Assembly: GCA_030544235.1 (NCBI GenBank)
Contig: CM060477.1
Location: 24,178,934 to 24,242,933, forward strand
Origin: Lepturacanthus savala
Lineage: Eukaryota; Chordata; Actinopteri; Scombriformes; Trichiuridae
Direction of reading: 5' to 3'
DNA: 64,000 nt
The number at the start of each line of letters is the position of its first letter. Position 1 is the stretch's first letter. The translations under genes were made by a program, and so were the position numbers. The notes beneath the pieces were generated by a model. It was not told where the DNA came from. It ran no database searches and saw only the letters and a list, made by a program, of their open reading frames with translations. Positions 37,790 to 51,990 of the stretch are shown here, in pieces.

Positions 37790-40240
37790 TTTTCCAGGTG
37801 AATTTCTAATCCAAAACTATACCATTTCACATAAAATAAAAGGTAAATAAGATTTTCTGTAAAAATATTGTACTGATGTAGGCCTACATAGCATTTTGTC
37901 TTTTTGTGCTCTTCAGACCGAGAGAATGCATATGGAGCAATAAAAACTTTAAAACACAAACCACATGAAAACAATAGGTTTTCCAGGTGAATTTCTAATC
38001 CAAAACTATACCATTTCACATAAAATAAAAGGTAAATAAGATTTTCTGTAAAAATATTGTACTGATGTAGGCCTACATAGCATTTTGTCTTTTTGTGCTC
38101 TTCAGACCGAGAGAATGCATATGGAGCAATAAAAACTTTAAAACACAAACCACATGAAAACAATAGGTTTTCCAGGTGAATTTCTAATCCAAAACTATAC
38201 CATTTCACATAAAATAAAAGGTAAATAAGATTTTCTGTAAAAATATTGTACTGATGTAGGCCTACATAGCATTTTGTCTTTTTGTGCTCTTCAGACCGAG
38301 AGAATGCATATGGAGCAATAAAAACTTTAAAACACAAACCACATGAAAACAATAGGTTTTCCAGGTGAATTTCTAATCCAAAACTATACCATTTCACATA
38401 AAATAAAAGGTAAATAAGATTTTCTGTAAAAATATTGTACTGATGTAGGCCTACATAGCATTTTGTCTTTTTGTGCTCTTCAGACCGAGAGAATGCATAT
38501 GGAGCAATAAAAACTTTAAAACACAAACCACATGAAAACAATAGGTTTTCCAGGTGAATTTCTAATCCAAAACTATACCATTTCACATAAAATAAAAGGT
38601 AAATAAGATTTTCTGTAAAAATATTGTACTGATGTAGGCCTACATAGCATTTTGTCTTTTTGTGCTCTTCAGACCGAGAGAATGCATATGGAGCAATAAA
38701 AACTTTAAAACACAAACCACATGAAAACAATAGGTTTTCCAGGTGAATTTCTAATCCAAAACTATACCATTTCACATAAAATAAAAGGTAAATAAGATTT
38801 TCTGTAAAAATATTGTACTGATGTAGGCCTACATAGCATTTTGTCTTTTTGTGCTCTTCAGGCCGAGAGAATGCATATGGAGCAATAAAAACTTTAAAAC
38901 ACAAACCACATGAAAACAATAGGTTTTCCAGTTGAATTTCTAATCCAAAACTATACCATTTCACATAAAATAAAAGGTAAATAAGATTTTCTGTAAAAAT
39001 ATTGTACTGATGTAGGCCTACATAGCATTTTGTCTTTTTGTGCTCTTCAGACCGAGAGAATGCATATGGAGCAATAAAAACTTTAAAACACAAACCACAT
39101 GAAAACAATAGGTTTTCCAGGTGAATTTCTAATCCAAAACTATACCATTTCACATAAAATAAAAGGTAAATAAGATTTTCTGTAAAAATATTGTACTGAT
39201 GTAGGCCTACATAGCATTTTGTCTTTTTGTGCTCTTCAGACCGAGAGAATGCATATGGAGCAATAAAAACTTTAAAACACAAACCACATGAAAACAATAG
39301 GTTTTCCAGGTGAATTTCTAATCCAAAACTATACCATTTCACATAAAATAAAAGGTAAATAAGATTTTCTGTAAAAATATTGTACTGATGTAGGCCTACA
39401 TAGCATTTTGTCTTTTTGTGCTCTTCAGACCGAGAGAATGCATATGGAGCAATAAAAACTTTAAAACACAAACCACATGAAAACAATAGGTTTTCCAGTT
39501 GAATTTCTAATCCAAAACTATACCATTTCACATAAAATAAAAGGTAAATAAGATTTTCTGTAAAAATATTGTACTGATGTAGGCCTACATAGCATTTTGT
39601 CTTTTTGTGCTCTTCAGACCGAGAGAATGCATATGGAGCAATAAAAACTTTAAAACACAAACCACATGAAAACAATAGGTTTTCCAGTTGAATTTCTAAT
39701 CCAAAACTATACCATTTCACATAAAATAAAAGGTAAATAAGATTTTCTGTAAAAATATTGTACTGATGTAGGCCTACATAGCATTTTGTCTTTTTGTGCT
39801 CTTCAGACCGAGAGAATGCATATGGAGCAATAAAAACTTTAAAACACAAACCACATGAAAACAATAGGTTTTCCAGGTGAATTTCTAATCCAAAACTATA
39901 CCATTTCACATAAAATAAAAGGTAAATAAGATTTTCTGTAAAAATATTGTACTGATGTAGGCCTACATAGCATTTTGTCTTTTTGTGCTCTTCAGACCGA
40001 GAGAATGCATATGGAGCAATAAAAACTTTAAAACACAAACCACATGAAAACAATAGGTTTTCCAGGTGAATTTCTGATCCAAAACTATACCATTTCACAT
40101 AAAATAAAAGGTAAATAAGATTTTCTGTAAAAATATTGTACTGATTTAGGCCTACATAGGTTTTTGTCTTTTTGTGCTCTTCAGACCGAGAGAATGCATA
40201 TGGAGCAATAAAAACTTTAAAACACAAACCACATGAAAAC
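37790..40240. repeat. Homogeneous run of 13 nearly identical monomers
   Basis: Thirteen successive monomers carry ATAGGTTTTCC, almost all with TCTAATCC, GCATTTTGTC and CAGACCGAG. Only isolated changes occur, such as CCAGTTGAAT (three copies) and CAGGCCGAG (one copy). No higher-order period is visible, so this run amplified monomer by monomer. Confidence 0.85.
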
Positions 40241-40249
40241 AATACCTTT

Positions 40250-43200
40250 TCCAGGTGAATTTCTGATCCAAAACTATACCATTTCACATAAAGTAAAAGG
40301 TAAATAAGATTTTCTGTAAAAATATTGTACTGATGTAGGCCTACATAGCATTTTGTCTTTTTGTGCTCTTCAGACCGAGAGAATGCATATGGAGCAATAA
40401 AAACTTTAAAACACAAACCAGATGAAAACAATACCTTTTCCAGGTGAATTTCTGATCCAAAACTATACCATTTCACATAAAATAAAAGGTAAATAAGATT
40501 TTCTGTAAAAATATTGTACTGATTTAGGCCTACATAGGTTTTTGTCTTTTTGTGCTCTTCAGACCGAGAGAATGCATATGGAGCAATAAAAACTTTAAAA
40601 CACAAACCACATGAAAACAATACCTTTTCCAGGTGAATTTCTGATCCAAAACTATACCATTTCACATAAAATAAAAGGTAAATAAGATTTTCTGTAAAAA
40701 TATTGTACTGATGTAGGCCTACATAGCATTTTGTCTTTTTGTGCTCTTCCGACCGAGAGAATGCATATGGAGCAATAAAAACTTTAAAACTCAAACCACA
40801 TGAAAACAATAGCTTTTCCAGGTGAATTTCTGATCCAAAACTATACCATTTCACATAAAATAAAAGGTAAATAAGATTTTCTGTAAAAATATTGTACTGA
40901 TGTAGGCCTACATAGGTTTTTGTCTTTTTGTGCTCTTCAGACCGAGAGAATGCATATGGAGCAATAAAAACTTTAAAACACAAACCAGATGAAAACAATA
41001 CCTTTTCCAGGTGAATTTCTGATCCAAAACTATACCATTTCACATAAAATAAAAGGTAAATAAGATTTTCTGTAAAAATATTGTACTGATTTAGGCCTAC
41101 ATAGGTTTTTGTCTTTTTGTGCTCTTCAGACCGAGAGAATGCATATGGAGCAATAAAAACTTTAAAACACAAACCACATGAAAACAATACCTTTTCCAGG
41201 TGAATTTCTGATCCAAAACTATACCATTTCACATAAAATAAAAGGTAAATAAGATTTTCTGTAAAAATATTGTACTGATGTAGGCCTACATAGCATTTTG
41301 TCTTTTTGTGCTCTTCCGACCGAGAGAATGCATATGGAGCAATAAAAACTTTAAAACTCAAACCACATGAAAACAATACCTTTTCCAGGTGAATTTCTGA
41401 TCCAAAACTATACCATTTCACATAAAATAAAAGGTAAATAAGATTTTCTGTAAAAATATTGTACTGATTTAGGCCTACATAGGTTTTTGTCTTTTTGTGC
41501 TCTTCAGACCGAGAGAATGCATATGGAGCAATAAAAACTTTAAAACACAAACCACATGAAAACAATACCTTTTCCAGGTGAATTTCTGATCCAAAACTAT
41601 ACCATTTCACATAAAATAAAAGGTAAATAAGATTTTCTGTAAAAATATTGTACTGATGTAGGCCTACATAGGTTTTTGTCTTTTTGTGCTCTTCAGACCG
41701 AGAGAATGCATATGGAGCAATAAAAACTTTAAAACACAAACCAGATGAAAACAATACCTTTTCCAGGTGAATTTCTGATCCAAAACTATACCATTTCACA
41801 TAAAGTAAAAGGTAAATAAGATTTTCTGTAAAAATATTGTACTGATGTAGGCCTACATAGCATTTTGTCTTTTTGTGCTCTTCAGACCGAGAGAATGCAT
41901 ATGGAGCAATAAAAACTTTAAAACACAAACCACATGAAAACAATACCTTTTCCAGGTGAATTTCTGATCCAAAACTATACCATTTCACATAAAATAAAAG
42001 GTAAATAAGATTTTCTGTAAAAATATTGTACTGATGTAGGCCTACATAGCATTTTGTCTTTTTGTGCTCTTCCGACCGAGAGAATGCATATGGAGCAATA
42101 AAAACTTTAAAACTCAAACCACATGAAAACAATAGCTTTTCCAGGTGAATTTCTGATCCAAAACTATACCATTTCACATAAAATAAAAGGTAAATAAGAT
42201 TTTCTGTAAAAATATTGTACTGATGTAGGCCTACATAGGTTTTTGTCTTTTTGTGCTCTTCAGACCGAGAGAATGCATATGGAGCAATAAAAACTTTAAA
42301 ACACAAACCAGATGAAAACAATACCTTTTCCAGGTGAATTTCTGATCCAAAACTATACCATTTCACATAAAATAAAAGGTAAATAAGATTTTCTGTAAAA
42401 ATATTGTACTGATTTAGGCCTACATAGGTTTTTGTCTTTTTGTGCTCTTCAGACCGAGAGAATGCATATGGAGCAATAAAAACTTTAAAACACAAACCAC
42501 ATGAAAACAATACCTTTTCCAGGTGAATTTCTGATCCAAAACTATACCATTTCACATAAAATAAAAGGTAAATAAGATTTTCTGTAAAAATATTGTACTG
42601 ATGTAGGCCTACATAGCATTTTGTCTTTTTGTGCTCTTCTGACCGAGAGAATGCATATGGAGCAATAAAAACTTTAAAACTCAAACCACATGAAAACAAT
42701 ACCTTTTCCAGGTGAATTTCTGATCCAAAACTATACCATTTCACATAAAATAAAAGGTAAATAAGATTTTCTGTAAAAATATTGTACTGATGTAGGCCTA
42801 CATAGGTTTTTGTCTTTTTGTGCTCTTCAGACCGAGAGAATGCATATGGAGCAATAAAAACTTTAAAACACAAACCAGATGAAAACAATACCTTTTCCAG
42901 GTGAATTTCTGATCCAAAACTATACCATTTCACATAAAGTAAAAGGTAAATAAGATTTTCTGTAAAAATATTGTACTGATGTAGGCCTACATAGCATTTT
43001 GTCTTTTTGTGCTCTTCAGACCGAGAGAATGCATATGGAGCAATAAAAACTTTAAAACACAAACCAGATGAAAACAATACCTTTTCCAGGTGAATTTCTG
43101 ATCCAAAACTATACCATTTCACATAAAATAAAAGGTAAATAAGATTTTCTGTAAAAATATTGTACTGATTTAGGCCTACATAGGTTTTTGTCTTTTTGTG

Positions 43201-45800
43201 CTCTTCAGACCGAGAGAATGCATATGGAGCAATAAAAACTTTAAAACACAAACCACATGAAAACAATACCTTTTCCAGGTGAATTTCTGATCCAAAACTA
43301 TACCATTTCACATAAAATAAAAGGTAAATAAGATTTTCTGTAAAAATATTGTACTGATGTAGGCCTACATAGCATTTTGTCTTTTTGTGCTCTTCCGACC
43401 GAGAGAATGCATATGGAGCAATAAAAACTTTAAAACTCAAACCACATGAAAACAATAGCTTTTCCAGGTGAATTTCTGATCCAAAACTATACCATTTCAC
43501 ATAAAATAAAAGGTAAATAAGATTTTCTGTAAAAATATTGTACTGATGTAGGCCTACATAGGTTTTTGTCTTTTTGTGCTCTTCAGACCGAGAGAATGCA
43601 TATGGAGCAATAAAAACTTTAAAACACAAACCAGATGAAAACAATACCTTTTCCAGGTGAATTTCTGATCCAAAACTATACCATTTCACATAAAATAAAA
43701 GGTAAATAAGATTTTCTGTAAAAATATTGTACTGATTTAGGCCTACATAGGTTTTTGTCTTTTTGTGCTCTTCAGACCGAGAGAATGCATATGGAGCAAT
43801 AAAAACTTTAAAACACAAACCACATGAAAACAATACCTTTTCCAGGTGAATTTCTGATCCAAAACTATACCATTTCACATAAAATAAAAGGTAAATAAGA
43901 TTTTCTGTAAAAATATTGTACTGATGTAGGCCTACATAGCATTTTGTCTTTTTGTGCTCTTCCGACCGAGAGAATGCATATGGAGCAATAAAAACTTTAA
44001 AACTCAAACCACATGAAAACAATACCTTTTCCAGGTGAATTTCTGATCCAAAACTATACCATTTCACATAAAATAAAAGGTAAATAAGATTTTCTGTAAA
44101 AATATTGTACTGATGTAGGCCTACATAGGTTTTTGTCTTTTTGTGCTCTTCAGACCGAGAGAATGCATATGGAGCAATAAAAACTTTAAAACACAAACCA
44201 GATGAAAACAATACCTTTTCCAGGTGAATTTCTGATCCAAAACTATACCATTTCACATAAAGTAAAAGGTAAATAAGATTTTCTGTAAAAATATTGTACT
44301 GATGTAGGCCTACATAGCATTTTGTCTTTTTGTGCTCTTCAGACCGAGAGAATGCATATGGAGCAATAAAAACTTTAAAACACAAACCAGATGAAAACAA
44401 TACCTTTTCCAGGTGAATTTCTGATCCAAAACTATACCATTTCACATAAAATAAAAGGTAAATAAGATTTTCTGTAAAAATATTGTACTGATTTAGGCCT
44501 ACATAGGTTTTTGTCTTTTTGTGCTCTTCAGACCGAGAGAATGCATATGGAGCAATAAAAACTTTAAAACACAAACCACATGAAAACAATACCTTTTCCA
44601 GGTGAATTTCTGATCCAAAACTATACCATTTCACATAAAATAAAAGGTAAATAAGATTTTCTGTAAAAATATTGTACTGATTTAGGCCTACATAGGTTTT
44701 TGTCTTTTTGTGCTCTTCAGACCGAGAGAATGCATATGGAGCAATAAAAACTTTAAAACACAAACCACATGAAAACAATACCTTTTCCAGGTGAATTTCT
44801 GATCCAAAACTATACCATTTCACATAAAATAAAAGGTAAATAAGATTTTCTGTAAAAATATTGTACTGATGTAGGCCTACATAGCATTTTGTCTTTTTGT
44901 GCTCTTCCGACCGAGAGAATGCATATGGAGCAATAAAAACTTTAAAACTCAAACCACATGAAAACAATAGCTTTTCCAGGTGAATTTCTGATCCAAAACT
45001 ATACCATTTCACATAAAATAAAAGGTAAATAAGATTTTCTGTAAAAATATTGTACTGATGTAGGCCTACATAGGTTTTTGTCTTTTTGTGCTCTTCAGAC
45101 CGAGAGAATGCATATGGAGCAATAAAAACTTTAAAACACAAACCAGATGAAAACAATACCTTTTCCAGGTGAATTTCTGATCCAAAACTATACCATTTCA
45201 CATAAAATAAAAGGTAAATAAGATTTTCTGTAAAAATATTGTACTGATTTAGGCCTACATAGTTTTTTGTCTTTTTGTGCTCTTCAGACCGAGAGAATGC
45301 ATATGGAGCAATAAAAACTTTAAAACACAAACCACATGAAAACAATACCTTTTCCAGGTGAATTTCTGATCCAAAACTATACCATTTCACATAAAATAAA
45401 AGGTAAATAAGATTTTCTGTAAAAATATTGTACTGATGTAGGCCTACATAGCATTTTGTCTTTTTGTGCTCTTCCGACCGAGAGAATGCATATGGAGCAA
45501 TAAAAACTTTAAAACTCAAACCACATGAAAACAATACCTTTTCCAGGTGAATTTCTGATACAAAACTATACCATTTCACATAAAATAAAAGGTAAATAAG
45601 ATTTTCTGTAAAAATATTGTACTGATGTAGGCCTACATAGGTTTTTGTCTTTTTGTGCTCTTCAGACCGAGAGAATGCATATGGAGCAATAAAAACTTTA
45701 AAACACAAACCAGATGAAAACAATACCTTTTCCAGGTGAATTTCTGATCCAAAACTATACCATTTTACATATAGTAAAAGGTAAATAAGATTTTCTGTAA
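40250..45800. repeat. Higher-order repeats of 6-8 monomers
   Basis: A monomer with the CATAAAGTAAAAGG variant recurs at 40289, 41801, 42935 and 44258, that is 8, 6 and 7 monomers apart. The order of intervening types (GCATTTTG with CCGACC, GGTTTTTG with CAGACC, ATACCTTTTCC) is largely kept, so these are length variants of one ancestral unit. Confidence 0.7.
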
Positions 45801-48110
45801 ATATATTTTACTGATGTAGGCCTACATAGGTTTTTGTCTTTTTGTGCTCTTCAGACCGAGAGAATGCATATGGAGCAATAAAAACTTTAAAACAAAACCC
45901 AGATGAAAACAATACCTTTTCCAGGTGAATTTCTGATCCAAAACTATACCATTTCACATAAAATAAAAGGTAAATAAGATTTTCTGTAAAAATATTGTAC
46001 TGATGTAGGCCTACATAGCATTTTGTCTGTTTGTGCTCTTCAGACCGAGAGAATGCATATGGAGCAATAAAAACTTTAAAACACAAACCACATGAAAACA
46101 ATAGGTTTTCCAGGTGAATTTCTAATCCAAAACTATACCATTTCACATAAAATAAAAGGTAAAAAAGATTTTCTGTAAAAATATTGTACTGATGTAGGCC
46201 TACATAGCATTTTGTCTTTTTGTGCTCTTCAGACCGAGAGAATGCATATGGAGCAATAAAAACTTTAAAACACAAACCACATGAAAACAATAGGTTTTCC
46301 AGGTGAATTTCTGATCCAAAACTATACCATTTCACATAAAATAAAAGGTAAATAAGATTTTCTGTAAAAATATTGTACTGATTTAGGCCTACATAGGTTT
46401 TTGTCTTTTTGTGCTCTTCAGACCGAGAGAATGCATATGGAGCAATAAAAACTTTAAAACACAAACCACATGAAAACAATACCTTTTCCAGGTGAATTTC
46501 TGATCCAAAACTATACCATTTCACATAAAATAAAAGGTAAATAAGATTTTCTGTAAAAATATTGTACTGATGTAGGCCTACATAGGTTTTTGTCTTTTTG
46601 TGCTCTTCAGACCGAGAGAATGCATATGGAGCAATAAAAACTTTAAAACACAAACCAGATGAAAACAATACCTTTTCCAGGTGAATTTCTGATCCAAAAC
46701 TATACCATTTCACATAAAGTAAAAGGTAAATAAGATTTTCTGTAAAAATATTGTACTGATGTAGGCCTACATAGCATTTTGTCTTTTTGTGCTCTTCAGA
46801 CCGAGAGAATGCATATGGAGCAATAAAAACTTTAAAACACAAACCACATGAAAACAATACCGTTTCCAGGTGAATTTCTGATCCAAAACTATACCATTTT
46901 ACATATAGTAAAAGGTAAATAAGATTTTCTGTAAAAATATTGTACTGATGTAGGCCTACATAGGTTTTTGTCTTTTTGTGCTCTTCAGACCGAGAGAATG
47001 CATATGGAGCAATAAAAACTTTAAAACACAACCCAGATGAAAACAATACCTTTTCCAGGTGAATTTCTGATCCAAAACTATACCATTTCACATAAAATAA
47101 AAGGTAAATAAGATTTTCTGTAAAAATATTGTACTGATGTAGGCCTACATAGCATTTTGTCTTTTTGTGCTCTTCAGACCGAGAGAATGCATATGGAGCA
47201 ATAAAAACTTTAAAACACAAACCACATGAAAACAATAGGTTTTCCAGGTGAATTTCTAATCCAAAACTATACCATTTCACATAAAATAAAAGGTAAATAA
47301 GATTTTCTGTAAAAATATTGTACTGATGTAGGCCTACATAGCATTTTGTCTTTTTGTGCTCTTCAGACCGAGAGAATGCATATGGAGCAATAAAAACTTT
47401 AAAACACAAACCACATGAAAACAATAGGTTTTCCAGGTGAATTTCTAATCCAAAACTATACCATTTCACATAAAATAAAAGGTAAATAAGATTTTCTGTA
47501 AAAATATTGTACTGATGTAGGCCTACATAGCATTTTGTCTTTTTGTGCTCTTCAGACCGAGAGAATGCATATGGAGCAATAAAAACTTTAAAACACAAAC
47601 CACATGAAAACAATAGGTTTTCCAGGTGAATTTCTAATCCAAAACTATACCATTTCACATAAAATAAAAGGTAAATAAGATTTTCTGTAAAAATATTGTA
47701 CTGATGTAGGCCTACATAGCATTTTGTCTTTTTGTGCTCTTCAGACCGAGAGAATGCATATGGAGCAATAAAAACTTTAAAACACAAACCACATGAAAAC
47801 AATAGGTTTTCCAGGTGAATTTCTAATCCAAAACTATACCATTTCACATAAAATAAAAGGTAAATAAGATTTTCTGTAAAAATATTGTACTGATGTAGGC
47901 CTACATAGCATTTTGTCTTTTTGTGCTCTTCAGACCGAGAGAATGCATATGGAGCAATAAAAACTTTAAAACACAAACCACATGAAAACAATAGGTTTTC
48001 CAGGTGAATTTCTAATCCAAAACTATACCATTTCACATAAAATAAAAGGTAAATAAGATTTTCTGTAAAAATATTGTACTGATGTAGGCCTACATAGCAT
48101 TTTGTCTTTT

Positions 48111-51100
48111 TGCGCTCTTCAGACCGAGAGAATGCATATGGAGCAATAAAAACTTTAAAACACAAACCACATGAAAACAATACCTTTTCCAGGTGAATTT
48201 CTGATCCAAAACTATACCATTTCACATAAAATAAAAGGTAAATAAGATTTTCTGTAAAAATATTGTACTGATGTAGGCCTACATAGGTTTTTGTCTTTTT
48301 GTGCTCTTCAGACCGAGAGAATGCATATGGAGCAATAAAAACTTTAAAACACAAACCAGATGAAAACAATACCTTTTCCAGGTGAATTTCTGATCCAAAA
48401 CTATACCATTTCACATAAAGTAAAAGGTAAATAAGATTTTCTGTAAAAATATTGTACTGATGTAGGCCTACATAGCATTTTGTCTTTTTGCGCTCTTCAG
48501 ACCGAGAGAATGCATATGGAGCAATAAAAACTTTAAAACACAAACCACATGAAAACAATACCTTTTCCAGGTGAATTTCTGATCCAAAACTATACCATTT
48601 CACATAAAATAAAAGGTAAATAAGATTTTCTGTAAAAATATTGTACTGATGTAGGCCTACATAGGTTTTTGTCTTTTTGTGCTCTTCAGACCGAGAGAAT
48701 GCATATGGAGCAATAAAAACTTTAAAACACAAACCAGATGAAAACAATACCTTTTCCAGGTGAATTTCTGATCCAAAACTATACCATTTCACATAAAGTA
48801 AAAGGTAAATAAGATTTTCTGTAAAAATATTGTACTGATGTAGGCCTACATAGCATTTTGTCTTTTTGTGCTCTTCAGACCGAGAGAATGCATATGGAGC
48901 AATAAAAACTTTAAAACACAAACCAGATGAAAACAATACCTTTTCCAGGTGAATTTCTGATCCAAAACTATACCATTTCACATAAAATAAAAGGTAAATA
49001 AGATTTTCTGTAAAAATATTGTACTGATTTAGGCCTACATAGGTTTTTGTCTTTTTGTGCTCTTCAGACCGAGAGAATGCATATGGAGCAATAAAAACTT
49101 TAAAACACAAACCACATGAAAACAATACCTTTTCCAGGTGAATTTCTGATCCAAAACTATACCATTTCACATAAAATAAAAGGTAAATAAGATTTTCTGT
49201 AAAAATATTGTACTGATGTAGGCCTACATAGCATTTTGTCTTTTTGTGCTCTTCCGACCGAGAGAATGCATATGGAGCAATAAAAACTTTAAAATTCAAA
49301 CCACATGAAAACAATAGCTTTTCCAGGTGAATTTCTGATCCAAAACTATACCATTTCACATAAAATAAAAGGTAAATAAGATTTTCTGTAAAAATATTGT
49401 ACTGATGTAGGCCTACATAGGTTTTTGTCTTTTTGTGCTCTTCAGACCGAGAGAATGCATATGGAGCAATAAAAACTTTAAAACACAAACCAGATGAAAA
49501 CAATACCTTTTCCAGGTGAATTTCTGATCCAAAACTATACCATTTCACATAAAATAAAAGGTAAATAAGATTTTCTGTAAAAATATTGTACTGATTTAGG
49601 CCTACATAGGTTTTTGTCTTTTTGTGCTCTTCAGACCGAGAGAATGCATATGGAGCAATAAAAACTTTAAAACACAAACCACATGAAAACAATACCTTTT
49701 CCAGGTGAATTTCTGATCCAAAACTATACCATTTCACATAAAATAAAAGGTAAATAAGATTTTCTGTAAAAATATTGTACTGATGTAGGCCTACATAGCA
49801 TTTTGTCTTTTTGCGCTCTTCAGACCGAGAGAATGCATATGGAGCAATAAAAACTTTAAAACACAAACCACATGAAAACAATACCTTTTCCAGGTGAATT
49901 TCTGATCCAAAACTATACCATTTCACATAAAATAAAAGGTAAATAAGATTTTCTGTAAAAATATTGTACTGATGTAGGCCTACATAGGTTTTTGTCTTTT
50001 TGTGCTCTTCAGACCGAGAGAATGCATATGGAGCAATAAAAACTTTAAAACACAAACCAGATGAAAACAATACCTTTTCCAGGTGAATTTCTGATCCAAA
50101 ACTATACCATTTCACATAAAGTAAAAGGTAAATAAGATTTTCTGTAAAAATATTGTACTGATGTAGGCCTACATAGCATTTTGTCTTTTTGCGCTCTTCA
50201 GACCGAGAGAATGCATATGGAGCAATAAAAACTTTAAAACACAAACCACATGAAAACAATACCTTTTCCAGGTGAATTTCTGATCCAAAACTATACCATT
50301 TCACATAAAATAAAAGGTAAATAAGATTTTCTGTAAAAATATTGTACTGATGTAGGCCTACATAGGTTTTTGTCTTTTTGTGCTCTTCAGACCGAGAGAA
50401 TGCATATGGAGCAATAAAAACTTTAAAACACAAACCAGATGAAAACAATACCTTTTCCAGGTGAATTTCTGATCCAAAACTATACCATTTCACATAAAGT
50501 AAAAGGTAAATAAGATTTTCTGTAAAAATATTGTACTGATGTAGGCCTACATAGCATTTTGTCTTTTTGTGCTCTTCAGACCGAGAGAATGCATATGGAG
50601 CAATAAAAACTTTAAAACACAAACCAGATGAAAACAATACCTTTTCCAGGTGAATTTCTGATCCAAAACTATACCATTTCACATAAAATAAAAGGTAAAT
50701 AAGATTTTCTGTAAAAATATTGTACTGATTTAGGCCTACATAGGTTTTTGTCTTTTTGTGCTCTTCAGACCGAGAGAATGCATATGGAGCAATAAAAACT
50801 TTAAAACACAAACCACATGAAAACAATACCTTTTCCAGGTGAATTTCTGATCCAAAACTATACCATTTCACATAAAATAAAAGGTAAATAAGATTTTCTG
50901 TAAAAATATTGTACTGATGTAGGCCTACATAGCATTTTGTCTTTTTGTGCTCTTCCGACCGAGAGAATGCATATGGAGCAATAAAAACTTTAAAATTCAA
51001 ACCACATGAAAACAATAGCTTTTCCAGGTGAATTTCTGATCCAAAACTATACCATTTCACATAAAGTAAAAGGTAAATAAGATTTTCTGTAAAAATATTG

Positions 51101-51990
51101 TACTGATGTAGGCCTACATAGCATTTTGTCTTTTTGCGCTCTTCAGACCGAGAGAATGCATATGGAGCAATAAAAACTTTAAAACACAAACCACATGAAA
51201 ACAATACCTTTTCCAGGTGAATTTCTGATCCAAAACTATACCATTTCACATAAAATAAAAGGTAAATAAGATTTTCTGTAAAAATATTGTACTGATGTAG
51301 GCCTACATAGGTTTTTGTCTTTTTGTGCTCTTCAGACCGAGAGAATGCATATGGAGCAATAAAAACTTTAAAACACAAACCAGATGAAAACAATACCTTT
51401 TCCAGGTGAATTTCTGATCCAAAACTATACCATTTCACATAAAGTAAAAGGTAAATAAGATTTTCTGTAAAAATATTGTACTGATGTAGGCCTACATAGC
51501 ATTTTGTCTTTTTGTGCTCTTCAGACCGAGAGAATGCATATGGAGCAATAAAAACTTTAAAACACAAACCAGATGAAAACAATACCTTTTCCAGGTGAAT
51601 TTCTGATCCAAAACTATACCATTTCACATAAAATAAAAGGTAAATAAGATTTTCTGTAAAAATATTGTACTGATTTAGGCCTACATAGGTTTTTGTCTTT
51701 TTGTGCTCTTCAGACCGAGAGAATGCATATGGAGCAATAAAAACTTTAAAACACAAACCACATGAAAACAATACCTTTTCCAGGTGAATTTCTGATCCAA
51801 AACTATACCATTTCACATAAAATAAAAGGTAAATAAGATTTTCTGTAAAAATATTGTACTGATGTAGGCCTACATAGCATTTTGTCTTTTTGTGCTCTTC
51901 CGACCGAGAGAATGCATATGGAGCAATAAAAACTTTAAAATTCAAACCACATGAAAACAATAGCTTTTCCAGGTGAATTTCTGATCCAAA
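48111..51990. repeat. Higher-order repeat of 9 monomers, with a shortened third copy
   Basis: The rare TTGCGCTCTT variant lies at 48111 and 48489 and again at 49812 and 50190, exactly 1,701 bases on. AAAATTCAAACC at 49291 recurs at 50992, also 1,701 bases on. In the next copy both markers recur 945 bases later (51135, 51937), so that copy is five monomers long and lacks four. Confidence 0.8.
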
